From: Gilliamella apis
GTDB taxonomy: Bacteria > Pseudomonadota > Gammaproteobacteria > Enterobacterales > Orbaceae
Assembly (NCBI RefSeq): GCF_030758615.1
Contig: NZ_CP132381.1
Span: forward strand, 992,001-1,056,000
DNA length: 64,000 nucleotides
Direction: 5' to 3'
Shown here: one piece after another, positions 9,674 through 20,143 of the stretch
Position numbering within the stretch: position 1 is the first letter of the stretch
Layout of the letters: every line of letters starts with the position of its first letter
The notes under the pieces: model-generated
Database searches by the model: none
Told to the model about the DNA's origin: nothing
What the model saw: the letters and a program-made list of their open reading frames with translations, nothing else
Program-made: the position numbers and the translations under genes

Positions 9674-12600
9674 ATGGAACAACAAAAAACAGAAGCAGAA
9701 ATCGAACAACGAATTGAGCAACTCAAAAAAATCACTCGGCATGATGGTCAAGATGGTGATGAAGAATATGCACTGGCTCAGTATGAATTGGGTGAAATTT
9801 ATTACAAATATAAAAAAGATTGGCAAAAAGCAATAGATCATTTATTACATATTGAAAAGCAGGATGATCCTCAACTATATACTGATGCACAATTTAGATT
9901 AGGTAGTATTTACCAATATGAAAAACAAGATATTAAGCAGGCGGAACGTTATTATTCAAATGTTGAGCAGCAAGATAATCCAAAGTTATATGCTGGGATT
10001 CAATTAAATTTAGGTGTTATCTATCAAGAAGCAAAACATAATATTGATATGGCTGAACAATATTATTTAAATGTTGAAAAGCAAGATAATCCAAAGGCAT
10101 ATGCTCAAGCACAATTTAATTTAGGTATTATTTACTACACAGTAAAACATAACATTGAGAAGGCTGAACAATATTATTTAAATGTTGAAAAGCAAGATAA
10201 TCCAAAGGCATATACTCAAGCACAATTGAATTTAGGTATTATCTGCCAAACAGCAAAACATAACATTGAGCAGGCCGAACGATATTATTTAAATGTTGTA
10301 AAGCAAGATAACCAGAAGGTATATGCTAATGCACAATTGAATTTAGGTATTATCTACCAAACAGCAAAACATAACATTGAGCAGGCCGAACGATATTATT
10401 TAAATGTTGAAAAACAAGATAACCAGAAGGCATATGCTAATGCACAATTGAATTTAGGTATTATCTACCAAACAGCAAAACATAACATTGAGCAGGCCGA
10501 ACGATATTATTTAAATGTTGAAAAACAAGATAATCGAGAGGTATATGCTAATGCACAATTGAATTTAGGTATTATCTACCAAACAGCAAAACATAACATT
10601 GAGCAGGCCGAACGATATTATTTAAATGTTAACAAGCAAGATAATCCAAAGGTATATGCTCAAGCACAATTATATTTAGGTATTATTTACGAAGAAGAAA
10701 AAGATAACATTGAGCAGGCCGAACGATATTATTTAAATGTTAACAAGCAAGATAATCCAAAGGTATATGCTCAAGTACAATTATATTTAGGTATTATTTA
10801 CGAAGAAGAAAAAGATAACATTGATCAGGCCGAACGATATTATTTAAATGTTAACAAGCAAGATAATCCAAAGGTATATGCTCAAGCACAATTATATTTA
10901 GGTATTATTTACGAAGAAGAAAAAGATAACATTGAGCAGGCTAAACGATATTATTTAAATGTTAACAAGCAAGATAATCCAAAGGTATATGCTCAAGCAC
11001 AATTTAATTTAGGTGTTATTTATCGAAAAGGGAAAAACGATATTGAAAAGGCTGAACACTGTTATTTAAATATTGAAAAGCAAGATAATCCAAAGGTATA
11101 TGCTTTAGCACAATTAAATTTAGGTGTTATTTACGAAAAAGAAAAACATAACATTAAGCAGGCCGAACGATATTATTTAAATGTTAAAAAGCAAGATAAT
11201 CCAAAGGTATATGCTTTTGTACAGTTGATTTTAGGTGATATTTATCGAGAGGAAAAAAATGATATTGAAAAGTCTGAACACTATTATTTAAAAGTTGAAA
11301 AGCAAGATTATCCAATGGTTTTTGCTTTTGCACAATGTAGATTAGGTGATAATGTTTTTTATGGGAAAACGGAAAATAAATTAAAATCAGCGGAAGAGTA
11401 TTATCAAAATGTGGTTTATTATGATGATATGTTTGAAATTTATATTATTGCTCAAATCATGTTATCTGTAATTGGCAATAAAAATTTATCAATATTTGAA
11501 GAAAAACAGCGAAATGACTTGGTAAACAAAATTTGTAATATTAGAGAATTAACGATTGAGATACAAAAGGAATTACTTGTAAAATTTAATTTAAATGAAT
11601 CTAAAAATAATGATGGACTAGTATTTGAGCGGCAGGTGGCTCATTATACCAAACCAGAAGTTTTATTTAATCTTTTAAAAAATAAACCAAGTGATTTTCG
11701 TTTAAATGTGGTTGATTTTATGAATGACCCGACAGAAAACCAAGTGTTAACTGATTGGTTAAGTGTTAAGACTGAAAAAGACAATGAGATCAAAACTTTT
11801 TTAGCTAGTTTTTCATTTAATCATAATTCATTAAATCAATTTAGGCTTTATGGTAATGAAAACAATATTGTCGGATCAAGTGTCAGTGTGGTTTTTAATC
11901 AGGAATTTTTTAGTAAAAATATTGAGGGAATTATTAACTCTGAGAGTATTAATTCTTCATTAAAATATAAAAATTTTAGTTCGCAACAAAATGTTTTAGC
12001 TAAAAAAACAGTTGCAACTATGGGAATAAATGTTTCAAATAAAAGTTTAAATCATAAGAATGATAAAACCGAAAATGATTTAAACAAAAATTCAGCCCCA
12101 AAAAACTCTGAAACTATTGCTGAAAAAAATATTACATCTTCTGTTGGTCTTTTGCCATTATTCCGCTGCCTCTATTTCGATCCAAAAAATGGCTACATTA
12201 GTATTGCTAAACGTAACAAGTACTCCTTTTATTTAGAGCATCAAAGTAATTCTCCTGAAAATATTGATGCAAAATGGAATAATTATTTATACTCGCTAAA
12301 CGAAGAAGAAAAAATAAATATAATTAGAAAAAAATTACAACAAATTGAAGAAATTATTCATTCTTTGAAAAATCCTAAAAAAACTAAGCAAAAAAAGATA
12401 ATGGATAAAATAACTAATTTAGATCAATTGATTGCTTTAGCATTGATGCCTATCTCATGTTTAGTCAAGCATGCTGCTTTTGAGGATGAAGATGAGTGCC
12501 GGATGATTTATATTACCAATATTGCAGATGACCTAATACAAGCACCGAAAGATTATGCTTATGCAAATAGTCTATTTGTTAATTATGGCAAAATAGAAGA

Positions 12601-12739
12601 TTATCTTGAAAAGATCTATTTAGGTCCTCAATGTCAACCTCATCATAAATTGTGGATAACAAACCATGTAAGAACCTCTAAGTCTAAAACTAGAAGCAAG
12701 CCGATTAAAGTAGTTCAATCGGAAATGCCATTACGTTAA
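9674..12739 (+). CDS. Sel1/TPR-like repeat protein with C-terminal DUF2971-like domain
   Basis: This is a large (1021 aa) soluble, accessory-looking protein without signal peptide or membrane segment. About 14 clear 37-residue repeats cover residues about 45-570, with consensus NIEQAERYYLNVEKQDNP then KVYAQAQLNLGIIYQ. They are helical repeats of the Sel1/TPR type and normally bind other proteins. The C-terminal part resembles DUF2971: HYTKPEVLFNLLK at about 657, FMNDPTE at about 685, ASFSFNHNSLNQFRLYG at about 715, and a late FEDEDECRMIYITN. A lysine/asparagine-rich insert (about 765-815) splits that domain. ATG 9674 is chosen because AAAAGGG lies six bases upstream; ATG 9656 and TTG 9641 are alternatives. 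Neighbours give no functional hint, and the biochemical activity is unknown. Confidence 0.8.
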   Translation: MEQQKTEAEIEQRIEQLKKITRHDGQDGDEEYALAQYELGEIYYKYKKDWQKAIDHLLHIEKQDDPQLYTDAQFRLGSIYQYEKQDIKQAERYYSNVEQQDNPKLYAGIQLNLGVIYQEAKHNIDMAEQYYLNVEKQDNPKAYAQAQFNLGIIYYTVKHNIEKAEQYYLNVEKQDNPKAYTQAQLNLGIICQTAKHNIEQAERYYLNVVKQDNQKVYANAQLNLGIIYQTAKHNIEQAERYYLNVEKQDNQKAYANAQLNLGIIYQTAKHNIEQAERYYLNVEKQDNREVYANAQLNLGIIYQTAKHNIEQAERYYLNVNKQDNPKVYAQAQLYLGIIYEEEKDNIEQAERYYLNVNKQDNPKVYAQVQLYLGIIYEEEKDNIDQAERYYLNVNKQDNPKVYAQAQLYLGIIYEEEKDNIEQAKRYYLNVNKQDNPKVYAQAQFNLGVIYRKGKNDIEKAEHCYLNIEKQDNPKVYALAQLNLGVIYEKEKHNIKQAERYYLNVKKQDNPKVYAFVQLILGDIYREEKNDIEKSEHYYLKVEKQDYPMVFAFAQCRLGDNVFYGKTENKLKSAEEYYQNVVYYDDMFEIYIIAQIMLSVIGNKNLSIFEEKQRNDLVNKICNIRELTIEIQKELLVKFNLNESKNNDGLVFERQVAHYTKPEVLFNLLKNKPSDFRLNVVDFMNDPTENQVLTDWLSVKTEKDNEIKTFLASFSFNHNSLNQFRLYGNENNIVGSSVSVVFNQEFFSKNIEGIINSESINSSLKYKNFSSQQNVLAKKTVATMGINVSNKSLNHKNDKTENDLNKNSAPKNSETIAEKNITSSVGLLPLFRCLYFDPKNGYISIAKRNKYSFYLEHQSNSPENIDAKWNNYLYSLNEEEKINIIRKKLQQIEEIIHSLKNPKKTKQKKIMDKITNLDQLIALALMPISCLVKHAAFEDEDECRMIYITNIADDLIQAPKDYAYANSLFVNYGKIEDYLEKIYLGPQCQPHHKLWITNHVRTSKSKTRSKPIKVVQSEMPLR
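10040..11260 (+). repeat. Tandem 111-bp coding repeats in the TPR/DUF2971 gene
   Basis: Units begin at 10040, 10151, 10262, 10373, 10484, 10595, 10706, 10817, 10928, 11039 and 11150, exactly 111 bases apart, with a diverged unit from 11261. Those at 10262-10705 and at 10706-11038 form two internally near-identical sets differing in the linker (ACAGCAAAACAT versus GAAGAAAAAGAT). Long identical DNA tracts suggest recent duplication or gene conversion, so copy number may vary between strains. Confidence 0.9.
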
Positions 12740-12742
12740 CCA

Positions 12743-12775
12743 TAAAAAGCGCGCTTTAATCAGCGCGCATTTTTA
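12743..12775 (+). terminator. Rho-independent terminator after the repeat protein
   Basis: The stem GCGCGCT (12749-12755) / AGCGCGC (12762-12768) is flanked by AAAAA and ATTTTTATTTT, so it could act in both directions. It insulates the trp promoter from the upstream gene. Confidence 0.87.
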
Positions 12776-12818
12776 TTTTGTAAAAATTGTTTTTATTTAT
12801 CGAACATAAAATATTCAC

Positions 12819-12847
12819 TTGACATCGCATCATTGAACTAGTTTAAT
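12819..12847 (+). promoter_or_regulatory. trp operon promoter
   Basis: -35 TTGACA (12819-12824), a 17-bp spacer and -10 TTTAAT (12842-12847) form a near-consensus sigma70 promoter overlapped by the TrpR operator. The predicted start point is about 25 bases before the leader-peptide ATG. Confidence 0.87.
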
Positions 12848-12852
12848 AGTAC
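12835..12852 (+). promoter_or_regulatory. TrpR operator
   Basis: GAACTAGTTTAATAGTAC matches the E. coli trp operator core (GAACTAGTTAACTAGTAC) at 16 of 18 positions. It covers the -10 region, as expected for repression by tryptophan-bound TrpR. trpR itself is not in the window. Confidence 0.83.
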
Positions 12853-12878
12853 AAAATCTATTTTATACCAATAACATT

Positions 12879-12956
12879 ATGAAAATACAATTTTTACATC
12901 TGATTACTTGTCCATTCATTCACTTTGGTTGGTGGCGCATTACTTCCTGCGGGTGA
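12879..12956 (+). CDS. trpL: trp leader peptide TrpL
   Basis: This 25-codon reading frame starts at ATG 12879 and ends at TGA 12954-12956, with two adjacent Trp codons (TGG TGG, peptide ...HFGWWRITSCG). It lies between the trp promoter and a classic attenuator, in the position of E. coli TrpL (14 aa, also WW). Ribosome stalling at the Trp codons when charged tRNA-Trp is low would favour the antiterminator. The peptide is longer than in E. coli and shares only the regulatory WW. Confidence 0.9.
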   Translation: MKIQFLHLITCPFIHFGWWRITSCG

Positions 12957-13009
12957 TGTGATGATATCCTTTTTTCATAATACCCGCTCAGTGCGGGTAT
13001 TTTAGTTTT
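12949..13009 (+). promoter_or_regulatory. trp attenuator (antiterminator and terminator)
   Basis: Segment 2 contains GCGGGT (12949-12954, overlapping the end of trpL). Segment 3 is ATACCCGC (12980-12987) and segment 4 is GCGGGTAT (12993-13000), followed by TTTAGTTTT. Segments 3 and 4 form the terminator, while 2 and 3 form the competing antiterminator using the same ACCCGC core. Confidence 0.88.
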
Positions 13010-13046
13010 GCAAAGATAAAAATAATTTTATAAAAGAGAGTCAACA

Positions 13047-14609
13047 ATGAATAAGCCTACATTAACACAGATAATTAAAACCATTGGTTATTATCAGGAT
13101 CCGACTCAGGTATTTTATCAACTTTGTGATAACAAACCGGCAACATTGTTACTGGAATCAGCTGAAATTGATAATAAGCAAGGTATTAAAAGTGTAATGA
13201 TAGTTGATAGTGCTTTGACTATTTCTGCACTCAATAACCAAGTCACTTTTCAAGCTTTAACCAGTAACGGAAAAAAATTATTGCCTTTATTGCTACAAGC
13301 TTTTCCTGATAACGTTGCTAAAACACAATTAGATGAACATAATCTTCAGCTAGTTTTTCCGGCTATTGATAATTTGCAAGATGAAGATTCTCGCTTAAAG
13401 TCATTATCAATTTTTGATGCACTAAGAACATTATTAAACATCGTTAATATCCCACAACAAGCGAGTTCTGATGCAGTATTTGTCGGTGGTTTATTTGCTT
13501 ATGATCTTGTTGCTGGCTTTGAGGATTTACCTCTGTTACCAACCGAACAACGTTGCCAAGACTTTCGCTTTTATTTAGCTGAAACATTACTGGAAATTAA
13601 TCATAAAGACCGTGTTTCATTATTAAAAGCAACGGCATTTACTTCTTGTCCTGATGAGACAAAACGTTTGAATCAACGCTTAACTGAGTTGCAAAGTAAA
13701 CTTAATCAACCGATGAAAGCGATTAAGACTCAATCTTTAGCAGAAATAAATGTTTCATGTAATAAGAGTGATGATGATTTCAATACCATAGTTAAAAAAA
13801 TGCAGGATGCTATCCAACAAGGTGAAATTTTTCAAGCCGTTCCTTCAAGACGTTTTTCATTACCATGCCCTGAACCATTATCTGCTTACCAAGTGTTAAA
13901 AAATACCAATCCAAGTCCATATATGTTTTATATGCAAGATAGCGATTTTGTTCTATTTGGTGCATCACCGGAAAGTGCCCTTAAATATAACAAGACCAAT
14001 AATCAAGTTGAAATTTACCCTATTGCCGGTACTCGACCACGTGGTTTAACCGCAAGTGGTGAGATTGATTATGATTTGGATAGCCGACTAGAACTTGAAA
14101 TGCGCACTGATAAAAAAGAGTTGGCAGAACACTTAATGCTGGTTGATTTAGCCCGTAATGATTTAGCTCGTATTTGCCAACCGGGCACTCGTTATACTAA
14201 AGAGTTATTAAAAGTTGACCGTTATTCGTGTGTTATGCACCTTGTTTCAAGAATAGTTGGCCAGTTGCGGACTGATCTTGATGCACTACATGCTTATCAA
14301 GCAACAATGAATATGGGAACATTAACCGGCGCACCTAAAGTAAGAGCAATGCAGTTAATTGCTGAATCAGAAAAAATAAAACGTGGCAGTTATGGTGGAG
14401 CAGTGGGGTATTTAACCGCTAGTGGTGATTTGGATACCTGTATTGTTATCCGTAGTGCTTATGTTGAAGATGGCATTGCCACGGTGCAAGCTGGTGGTGG
14501 GGTGGTTTTAGACTCAGAACCTCAATCAGAATCCGACGAATCACGTAACAAAGCTCGTGCTGTTGTTCGCGCGATTATGGCAGCACATAATGTAGAAGGT
14601 GTATTTTAA
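13047..14609 (+). CDS. trpE: Anthranilate synthase component I
   Basis: TrpE converts chorismate and ammonia to anthranilate, the first step of tryptophan synthesis, in complex with the TrpG domain. The 520-residue length is that of the enteric enzyme. The N-terminal half carries the LLES motif of the tryptophan feedback site (about 32-36). The C-terminal chorismate-binding domain has [64 protein letters not shown] and GGAVGYL. Shine-Dalgarno AGAGAG precedes ATG 13047. The stop overlaps the trpGD start by one base (TAATG), as expected for coupled synthesis of equal subunit amounts. Confidence 0.97.
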   Translation: MNKPTLTQIIKTIGYYQDPTQVFYQLCDNKPATLLLESAEIDNKQGIKSVMIVDSALTISALNNQVTFQALTSNGKKLLPLLLQAFPDNVAKTQLDEHNLQLVFPAIDNLQDEDSRLKSLSIFDALRTLLNIVNIPQQASSDAVFVGGLFAYDLVAGFEDLPLLPTEQRCQDFRFYLAETLLEINHKDRVSLLKATAFTSCPDETKRLNQRLTELQSKLNQPMKAIKTQSLAEINVSCNKSDDDFNTIVKKMQDAIQQGEIFQAVPSRRFSLPCPEPLSAYQVLKNTNPSPYMFYMQDSDFVLFGASPESALKYNKTNNQVEIYPIAGTRPRGLTASGEIDYDLDSRLELEMRTDKKELAEHLMLVDLARNDLARICQPGTRYTKELLKVDRYSCVMHLVSRIVGQLRTDLDALHAYQATMNMGTLTGAPKVRAMQLIAESEKIKRGSYGGAVGYLTASGDLDTCIVIRSAYVEDGIATVQAGGGVVLDSEPQSESDESRNKARAVVRAIMAAHNVEGVF

Positions 14610-16240
14610 TGGCTAATATCTTATTTATTGATAATGTTGATTCGTTTACTTATAACTTAGTTGATCAGTTACGTCATAATCAACATAACGTGACGATTTA
14701 CCGTAATACTATTCCGGCGGATGTGATTATCGAAAAATTATCACATATGCAAAATCCTATCTTAATGTTATCGCCAGGACCAGGTACGCCAAGCGAAGCT
14801 GGTTCAATGCCTGAATTACTAAAACGTTTAAAAGGGAAATTACCGATTATTGGTATCTGCTTAGGCCATCAAGCGATTGTCGAATCTTATGGTGGTATGA
14901 TTGTACCAGCTGGTGATATTTTGCATGGTAAAGCCTCATTAATTGAACATGATGGTCAAGCTATGTTTAAAGGCTTACCAAATCCATTACCGGTGGCTCG
15001 TTATCACTCTTTAAAAGGTGAAAATATACCGAAAACATTAACGATTAATGCCATGTGTAATAACATTGTTATGGCAGTACGTAATGATGAGGATCGGGTT
15101 TGTGGTTTTCAATTTCATCCTGAATCGATTTTAACCATTCAAGGGGTAAAATTATTAGAGCAAACCATTGAATGGGCTCTTAATCCAGTCCAAAAACAAC
15201 CGCAAGCAAAACAAGAGGCAATTGTCGATAAGCAAGAATACAACATTCAACCGATTTTAAATAAATTGTATTTAGGACAAGTATTGTCACAACAAGAGAG
15301 CAAAATACTATTTAACTTAATTATTCAAGGTAAAATTGAACCAACTGTTTTGGCAACTGCGATTATAAGTATGAAAGTGCGAGGTGAAAAACCAGATGAA
15401 ATTGCTGGTGCTGCGCAAGCATTACTTGAAAATGCAGATGCTTTTGAAGTCCCTGATTATGATTTTACCGATATTGTTGGTACAGGTGGTGATGGCACGA
15501 ATAGTATTAATATATCAACAGCTAGTGCTTTTGTTACTGCAGCCTTAGGGTATAAAGTCGCTAAACATGGTAACCGAGGGGTATCAAGTAAATCAGGATC
15601 TTCCGATGTACTATCTGCTTTAGGTATTAAATTAAACATGTCAGCGGAAGCCTCACGTAAAGCGCTTGATGAATTAGGGGTATGTTTCTTATTTGCTCAA
15701 CAATATCATTCAGGTTTCCGTCATGCTGCGCCAGTTCGTCAACAATTAAAAACACGAACAATTTTTAATGTGCTAGGTCCGTTGATAAATCCATCACGAC
15801 CAAAACGTATTTTACTCGGTGTTTATCATCCTGATTTGATAAAACCGATTGCAGAAACATTAAAAATGTTGAACTATACCCATGCATATGTAGTACATGG
15901 TGCAGGTATGGATGAAGTGGCTATTCATGGCGAGACTCAAGTAGCCGAAGTAAAAAATGGTGAAATCAGCTATTTTACGCTAACACCAAAGGATTTTGGT
16001 TTACAACAATATACTTTAAAAGATATTGAGGGTGGTACACCTGAAATGAATCGTGATTTGTTGTTAGCTATTTTACAAGGACATGGTAAACCAGCTCATG
16101 AAGCGGCTATTGCTGCAAATGTAGCTATGTTAATTAGCTTGTTTGGTGAACCAGACTTAAAACAAAATGCACAACGTGCAATTGAATTGATGCATAGTGG
16201 CAAGGCTTATGAGCTATTACAAAAGTTAGCAGCAAGATAA
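14609..16240 (+). CDS. trpGD: Anthranilate synthase glutamine amidotransferase / anthranilate phosphoribosyltransferase fusion
   Basis: This is the bifunctional enteric-type TrpD. The N-terminal class I glutamine amidotransferase (about 1-195) supplies ammonia to TrpE and has the triad C84 (GICLGHQ), H170 and E172 (FHPES). The C-terminal domain (about 205-543) transfers phosphoribose from PRPP to anthranilate and has [14 protein letters not shown] (PRPP loop), [15 protein letters not shown], and [13 protein letters not shown]. Length (543 aa) fits the E. coli fusion (531). ATG 14609 overlaps the trpE stop. Three bases separate it from the extended trpCF reading frame. Confidence 0.97.
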   Translation: MANILFIDNVDSFTYNLVDQLRHNQHNVTIYRNTIPADVIIEKLSHMQNPILMLSPGPGTPSEAGSMPELLKRLKGKLPIIGICLGHQAIVESYGGMIVPAGDILHGKASLIEHDGQAMFKGLPNPLPVARYHSLKGENIPKTLTINAMCNNIVMAVRNDEDRVCGFQFHPESILTIQGVKLLEQTIEWALNPVQKQPQAKQEAIVDKQEYNIQPILNKLYLGQVLSQQESKILFNLIIQGKIEPTVLATAIISMKVRGEKPDEIAGAAQALLENADAFEVPDYDFTDIVGTGGDGTNSINISTASAFVTAALGYKVAKHGNRGVSSKSGSSDVLSALGIKLNMSAEASRKALDELGVCFLFAQQYHSGFRHAAPVRQQLKTRTIFNVLGPLINPSRPKRILLGVYHPDLIKPIAETLKMLNYTHAYVVHGAGMDEVAIHGETQVAEVKNGEISYFTLTPKDFGLQQYTLKDIEGGTPEMNRDLLLAILQGHGKPAHEAAIAANVAMLISLFGEPDLKQNAQRAIELMHSGKAYELLQKLAAR

Positions 16241-16255
16241 TAAGTGGAGAATAAC

Positions 16256-17638
16256 ATGGCAATTGCAGCATTAACCGAAAATGTTGAAATGGCAACAGTA
16301 TTAAAAAAAATCATTGAAGATAAACAACTATGGCTGGCTGAACAGCAAGCTAAAAATCCACTGGCTAACTTTAAAAGCAAAGTTGTACTGAGTGATCGTG
16401 ATTTTTATCAAGCATTAACACAACCGAAAACGGTATTTATCTTAGAATGTAAAAAAGCGTCACCATCTAAAGGCTTAATTCGTGATGATTTTGATCCGGC
16501 AACGATTGCTAAAGTTTATAAAGATTATGCTTCAGCGATTTCAGTTTTAACTGATGAAAAATATTTTCAAGGTAGCTTTGAATTTTTGCCTATGGTACGT
16601 AATGAAGTCACACAACCAGTACTTTGCAAAGATTTTATTATCGATGAATATCAAATTTACTTAGCGCGATATTATCAAGCGGATGCTATCTTATTAATGT
16701 TATCAGTGGTAAATGATGATGAGTATCGCCATCTTAGCCAAATTGCTCATCAACTTAATATGGGAATTTTGACTGAAGCCAGTACGGAACGTGAAGTTGA
16801 GCGAGCCATTAATCTTGGCGCCAAAGTTATTGGTATTAATAATCGTAATCTTCGTGATCTGTCAGTAGATTTAAATCGAGTAAAAACATTATCTAAATCT
16901 ATTCCTGATGATCGAATTATTATCAGTGAATCGGGTATTTACACTCATAATCAAGTTAAAGATCTTAGCCATTATGCTAACGGTTTTTTAATTGGTAGCG
17001 CGTTAATGTCTGAGTCAAATTTAAATCTAGCTATTCGTAAGGTGATCCTAGGTGAAAATAAAGTCTGTGGTTTAACCAGAGCGCAGGACGCGATAACTGT
17101 CTATCAAGCAGGTGCGATTTATGGCGGATTAATTTTTGTCTCTAATTCACCAAGATATATTACACCAACTAAAGCACGTAGTGTTATTGCAGCAGCACCA
17201 TTAAATTGGGTGGGAGTTTTTAAAAATAGTGATATAGACGAAGTTTGCCAAATAGCGCAACAATTATCACTGTACGCAGTACAATTACATGGTCATGAAG
17301 ATGATAATTATATTCAAACACTCCGCCAACAATTGCCAACAACTTGTCAAATTTGGAAAGCATTAAGTATTAGTGATAGTATTCCGAACCATGATAATCC
17401 ATTAGTCTCTCGTTATATATTTGATAATGGTGCTGGCGGAACGGGTAAAAGTTTTGATTGGTCATTATTAAAGGGTAAAGATTTAAGTAATGTCATTTTG
17501 GCTGGTGGTATTAATCCACAAAATGTAAGTCAAGCACTCGCTACTGATGTTATTGGCGTTGACCTTAACTCAGGTGTTGAAATATCGGCCGGAATTAAAG
17601 ATAAACAAAAAATTACAGCAGTATTTGAACAAATTTAA
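16256..17638 (+). CDS. trpCF: Indole-3-glycerol phosphate synthase / phosphoribosylanthranilate isomerase
   Basis: This bifunctional enzyme (TrpC in E. coli) catalyses two consecutive steps: isomerisation of phosphoribosylanthranilate, then ring closure to indole-glycerol phosphate. The N-terminal IGPS barrel (about 1-265) has [51 protein letters not shown] and SESGI. The C-terminal PRAI barrel (about 266-460) has [28 protein letters not shown] and [10 protein letters not shown] start at ATG 16256 (460 aa), preceded by GGAG at a six-base spacing. The in-frame GTG at 16244 would place the start on that Shine-Dalgarno. Confidence 0.96.
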   Translation: MAIAALTENVEMATVLKKIIEDKQLWLAEQQAKNPLANFKSKVVLSDRDFYQALTQPKTVFILECKKASPSKGLIRDDFDPATIAKVYKDYASAISVLTDEKYFQGSFEFLPMVRNEVTQPVLCKDFIIDEYQIYLARYYQADAILLMLSVVNDDEYRHLSQIAHQLNMGILTEASTEREVERAINLGAKVIGINNRNLRDLSVDLNRVKTLSKSIPDDRIIISESGIYTHNQVKDLSHYANGFLIGSALMSESNLNLAIRKVILGENKVCGLTRAQDAITVYQAGAIYGGLIFVSNSPRYITPTKARSVIAAAPLNWVGVFKNSDIDEVCQIAQQLSLYAVQLHGHEDDNYIQTLRQQLPTTCQIWKALSISDSIPNHDNPLVSRYIFDNGAGGTGKSFDWSLLKGKDLSNVILAGGINPQNVSQALATDVIGVDLNSGVEISAGIKDKQKITAVFEQI

Positions 17639-17661
17639 CTAATTATATTGAAGGAATGGTT

Positions 17662-18855
17662 ATGTCTAAATTAAATCCTTATTTTGGCGAATTTGGTGGT
17701 CAATATGTACCACAAATATTAATGCCAGTGCTAGAACAACTTGAGGATGCCTTTATATCGGCGATACACGATGCAAGTTTTCAAAAAGAATTTAATGACC
17801 TTTTGGTGAACTATGCAGGTCGACCAACCGCATTAACATTGTGTAAAAATCTTACTGCAGGTACCAAAACAAAACTTTATTTAAAACGAGAAGATTTAGT
17901 CCATGGTGGTGCCCATAAAACTAACCAAGTCCTAGGCCAAGCATTACTGGCTAAAAGAATGGGTAAAACAGAGATTATTGCCGAAACGGGTGCTGGTCAG
18001 CATGGTGTCGCTTCAGCATTAGCTTGCGCATTATTAGGTTTAAAATGCCGAATTTACATGGGAGCAAAAGATGTTCAACGCCAAGCTCCAAATGTATTTA
18101 GAATGCGATTAATGGGTGCTACCGTCATTCCAGTTGAAACCGGTTCTGCCACGTTAAAAGATGCTTGTAATGAAGCATTACGTGATTGGTCTGGTAGTTA
18201 TGAAACCGCACACTATATGTTAGGTACAGCTGCTGGCCCACATCCATTTCCGACCATTGTGCGTGAATTTCAACAAATGATTAGTCGTGAAGCAAAACAG
18301 CAAATTATGGAAAAAGAAGGTCGTTTGCCTGACGCAGTCATCGCCTGTGTTGGTGGTGGTTCAAACGCAATTGGTATGTTTGCTAATTTTATTGATGATA
18401 AATCAGTTAGATTAATTGGTGTAGAGCCAGGTGGACATGGTATTGAAAGTGGTGAACATGGTGCATCGCTAAAACATGGTAAACTCGGTATCTACTTTGG
18501 TATGAAAACACCAATGATGCAAACGGATGAAGGGCAAATTGAAGAGTCTTATTCGGTTTCTGCTGGCCTTGATTTTCCGGCAGTCGGACCACAACATGCA
18601 TATTTAGATAGTATTGGTCGAGCAGAATATGTCTCTGCCACTGATGATGAAGCGCTTGAAGCCTTCAAAGCATTATCTCGAAGTGAAGGTATCATTCCTG
18701 CATTAGAGTCATCGCATGCATTAGCTTATGCACTGAAAATGATTAAAGAAAATCCAAATAAAGAACAATTATTAATTGTTAATTTATCTGGTCGTGGTGA
18801 TAAAGATATCTTTACGGTTTATGATATATTTAAAGCAAAAGGAGAAATAGAATGA
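17662..18855 (+). CDS. trpB: Tryptophan synthase beta chain
   Basis: TrpB is the PLP-dependent subunit that joins indole and serine to make tryptophan. PLP lysine K86 lies in HGGAHKTNQ. Other hallmarks are AETGAGQHG, the phosphate loop GGGSNAIG (about 232), HGIESGEHG and LSGRGDKD near the end. ATG 17662 gives 397 residues, the E. coli length, and has AAGGA at a six-base spacing; the ATG at 17656 is too close to that site. The final TGA overlaps the trpA ATG (ATGA), so the two subunits are translationally coupled. Confidence 0.97.
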   Translation: MSKLNPYFGEFGGQYVPQILMPVLEQLEDAFISAIHDASFQKEFNDLLVNYAGRPTALTLCKNLTAGTKTKLYLKREDLVHGGAHKTNQVLGQALLAKRMGKTEIIAETGAGQHGVASALACALLGLKCRIYMGAKDVQRQAPNVFRMRLMGATVIPVETGSATLKDACNEALRDWSGSYETAHYMLGTAAGPHPFPTIVREFQQMISREAKQQIMEKEGRLPDAVIACVGGGSNAIGMFANFIDDKSVRLIGVEPGGHGIESGEHGASLKHGKLGIYFGMKTPMMQTDEGQIEESYSVSAGLDFPAVGPQHAYLDSIGRAEYVSATDDEALEAFKALSRSEGIIPALESSHALAYALKMIKENPNKEQLLIVNLSGRGDKDIFTVYDIFKAKGEIE

Positions 18856-19658
18856 GTCGTTATCAAAAACTGTTTGATCGTTTAACAGTCGAAAAACGAG
18901 GTGCATTTGTTCCTTTTGTTCCAGTTGGTGACCCAAATCCACAACTTTCAAGTCAAATTATTCAAACCATGATTGATGCAGGGGCTGATGCGTTAGAATT
19001 AGGTATTCCATTTTCTGACCCAATGGCGGATGGACCAACAATTCAAAATGCTAATATTCGTGCTTTTAATGGCGGTATAACTGTTGAGAAATGCTTCGAA
19101 ATCTTAACTAACATTCGAACTAGCAATCCAGATATTCCTGTTGGATTGTTAATCTATGCCAATTTAGTATTTAAAAATGGTATTGATAACTTTTATGCTA
19201 AATGCGCTAAAGCTGGTGTTGATTCTGTTTTAGTTGCTGATTTACCGGTTGAATATGCACAAGAGTTTACTGGTTCTGCAGAAAAACATGGCATAGCTCC
19301 GATATTTATCTGCCCACCTAATGCTGATGATGAGGTAATAAAAAATATTGCTAAGCATGGTAAAGGTTATACTTATTTAGTCTCACGAGCTGGTGTAACC
19401 GGTACTGAAAATCGTGCGAATAAACCGTTAACTCATTTACTGGAAAAATTGACAGAGTTTAAAGCACCGCCTGCGATTCAAGGATTTGGTATTTCAGAAC
19501 CAAATCAAGTGAGTGAAGCAATTAAAGCTGGTGCTGCTGGCGCAATTGCAGGATCGGCAACGGTCAAAATTATTGAGAATAACCTTAATAATCCAACCAA
19601 AATGTTGAGCGAACTAGCTAGTTTCGTTAAAACGATGAAAGCTGCAACGCAAAAATAA
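18852..19658 (+). CDS. trpA: Tryptophan synthase alpha chain
   Basis: TrpA cleaves indole-3-glycerol phosphate to indole, which is channelled to TrpB. It is a 268-residue TIM barrel with catalytic E49 ([10 protein letters not shown]) and D60 (MADGPTIQ), plus the phosphate site ([23 protein letters not shown]). Length equals the E. coli protein. It is the last gene of the operon, and a terminator begins 15 bases after its stop. Confidence 0.97.
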   Translation: MSRYQKLFDRLTVEKRGAFVPFVPVGDPNPQLSSQIIQTMIDAGADALELGIPFSDPMADGPTIQNANIRAFNGGITVEKCFEILTNIRTSNPDIPVGLLIYANLVFKNGIDNFYAKCAKAGVDSVLVADLPVEYAQEFTGSAEKHGIAPIFICPPNADDEVIKNIAKHGKGYTYLVSRAGVTGTENRANKPLTHLLEKLTEFKAPPAIQGFGISEPNQVSEAIKAGAAGAIAGSATVKIIENNLNNPTKMLSELASFVKTMKAATQK

Positions 19659-19672
19659 TAACAGTAAAACTA

Positions 19673-19699
19673 TCCGCTGATTATTCAGCGGAATTTATT
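19673..19699 (+). terminator. trp operon terminator
   Basis: The perfect 8-bp stem TCCGCTGA / TCAGCGGA with loop TTAT is followed by ATTTATT. Confidence 0.82.
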
Positions 19700-19832
19700 A
19701 CTTGAAAAAACAATAATTGTACTTATATTAATCATAACTTGAGATTAATTGTAATTAGTTGCGACACAAAATTATAGCTGCTTAGTTTTCAATGACTTTA
19801 AACGATTTTGATAATTCTAGTATGATTTTGGG

Positions 19833-19860
19833 TTGCATATTTTACAAAACATAGTATAAT
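19833..19860 (+). promoter_or_regulatory. Promoter of the initiator tRNA (metY-rimP-nusA-infB operon)
   Basis: -35 TTGCAT (19833-19838), a 16-bp spacer and a perfect -10 TATAAT (19855-19860) lie 14 bases before the tRNA. Confidence 0.78.
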
Positions 19861-19874
19861 CTTCAGCCATCTAT

Positions 19875-19951
<77 letters not shown>

Positions 19952-20040
19952 CTTAAATTTTCATTCATACATTAATCTATCCTATTATTATTGTCTGAAA
20001 GTTCGAATCAAGTGGCTTCATTATATTAAATTTTAAATGT

Positions 20041-20064
20041 AGCCTCGCTTGTCGGGGTTTTTTT
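20041..20064 (+). terminator. Terminator or attenuator between tRNA-fMet and rimP
   Basis: The short stem GCCTCG / CGGGGT-type pairing (with G-T wobbles) around CTTGT is followed by seven T. It probably ends part of the transcription after the tRNA. Confidence 0.6.
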
Positions 20065-20102
20065 ATGCGTTATGATTCAAACGTGAGTTTAAAAGGAATG
20101 TT

Positions 20103-20121
20103 GGGCTTTATGCCCTTTTTT
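20103..20121 (+). terminator. Second weak terminator hairpin before rimP
   Basis: GGGC (20103-20106) and GCCC (20112-20115) around TTTAT are followed by TTTTTT. With the hairpin at 20041 it makes two tandem attenuator-like sites in the leader of the nusA operon. Confidence 0.5.
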
Positions 20122-20143
20122 ATTTTCTGCAGTGGAGGTTTGT

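Noticed and set aside
10040..11260. Regular 111-bp repeats resembling a CRISPR or satellite array
   Set aside because: They lie in frame inside a long coding sequence, lack unique spacers, and encode helical repeats.
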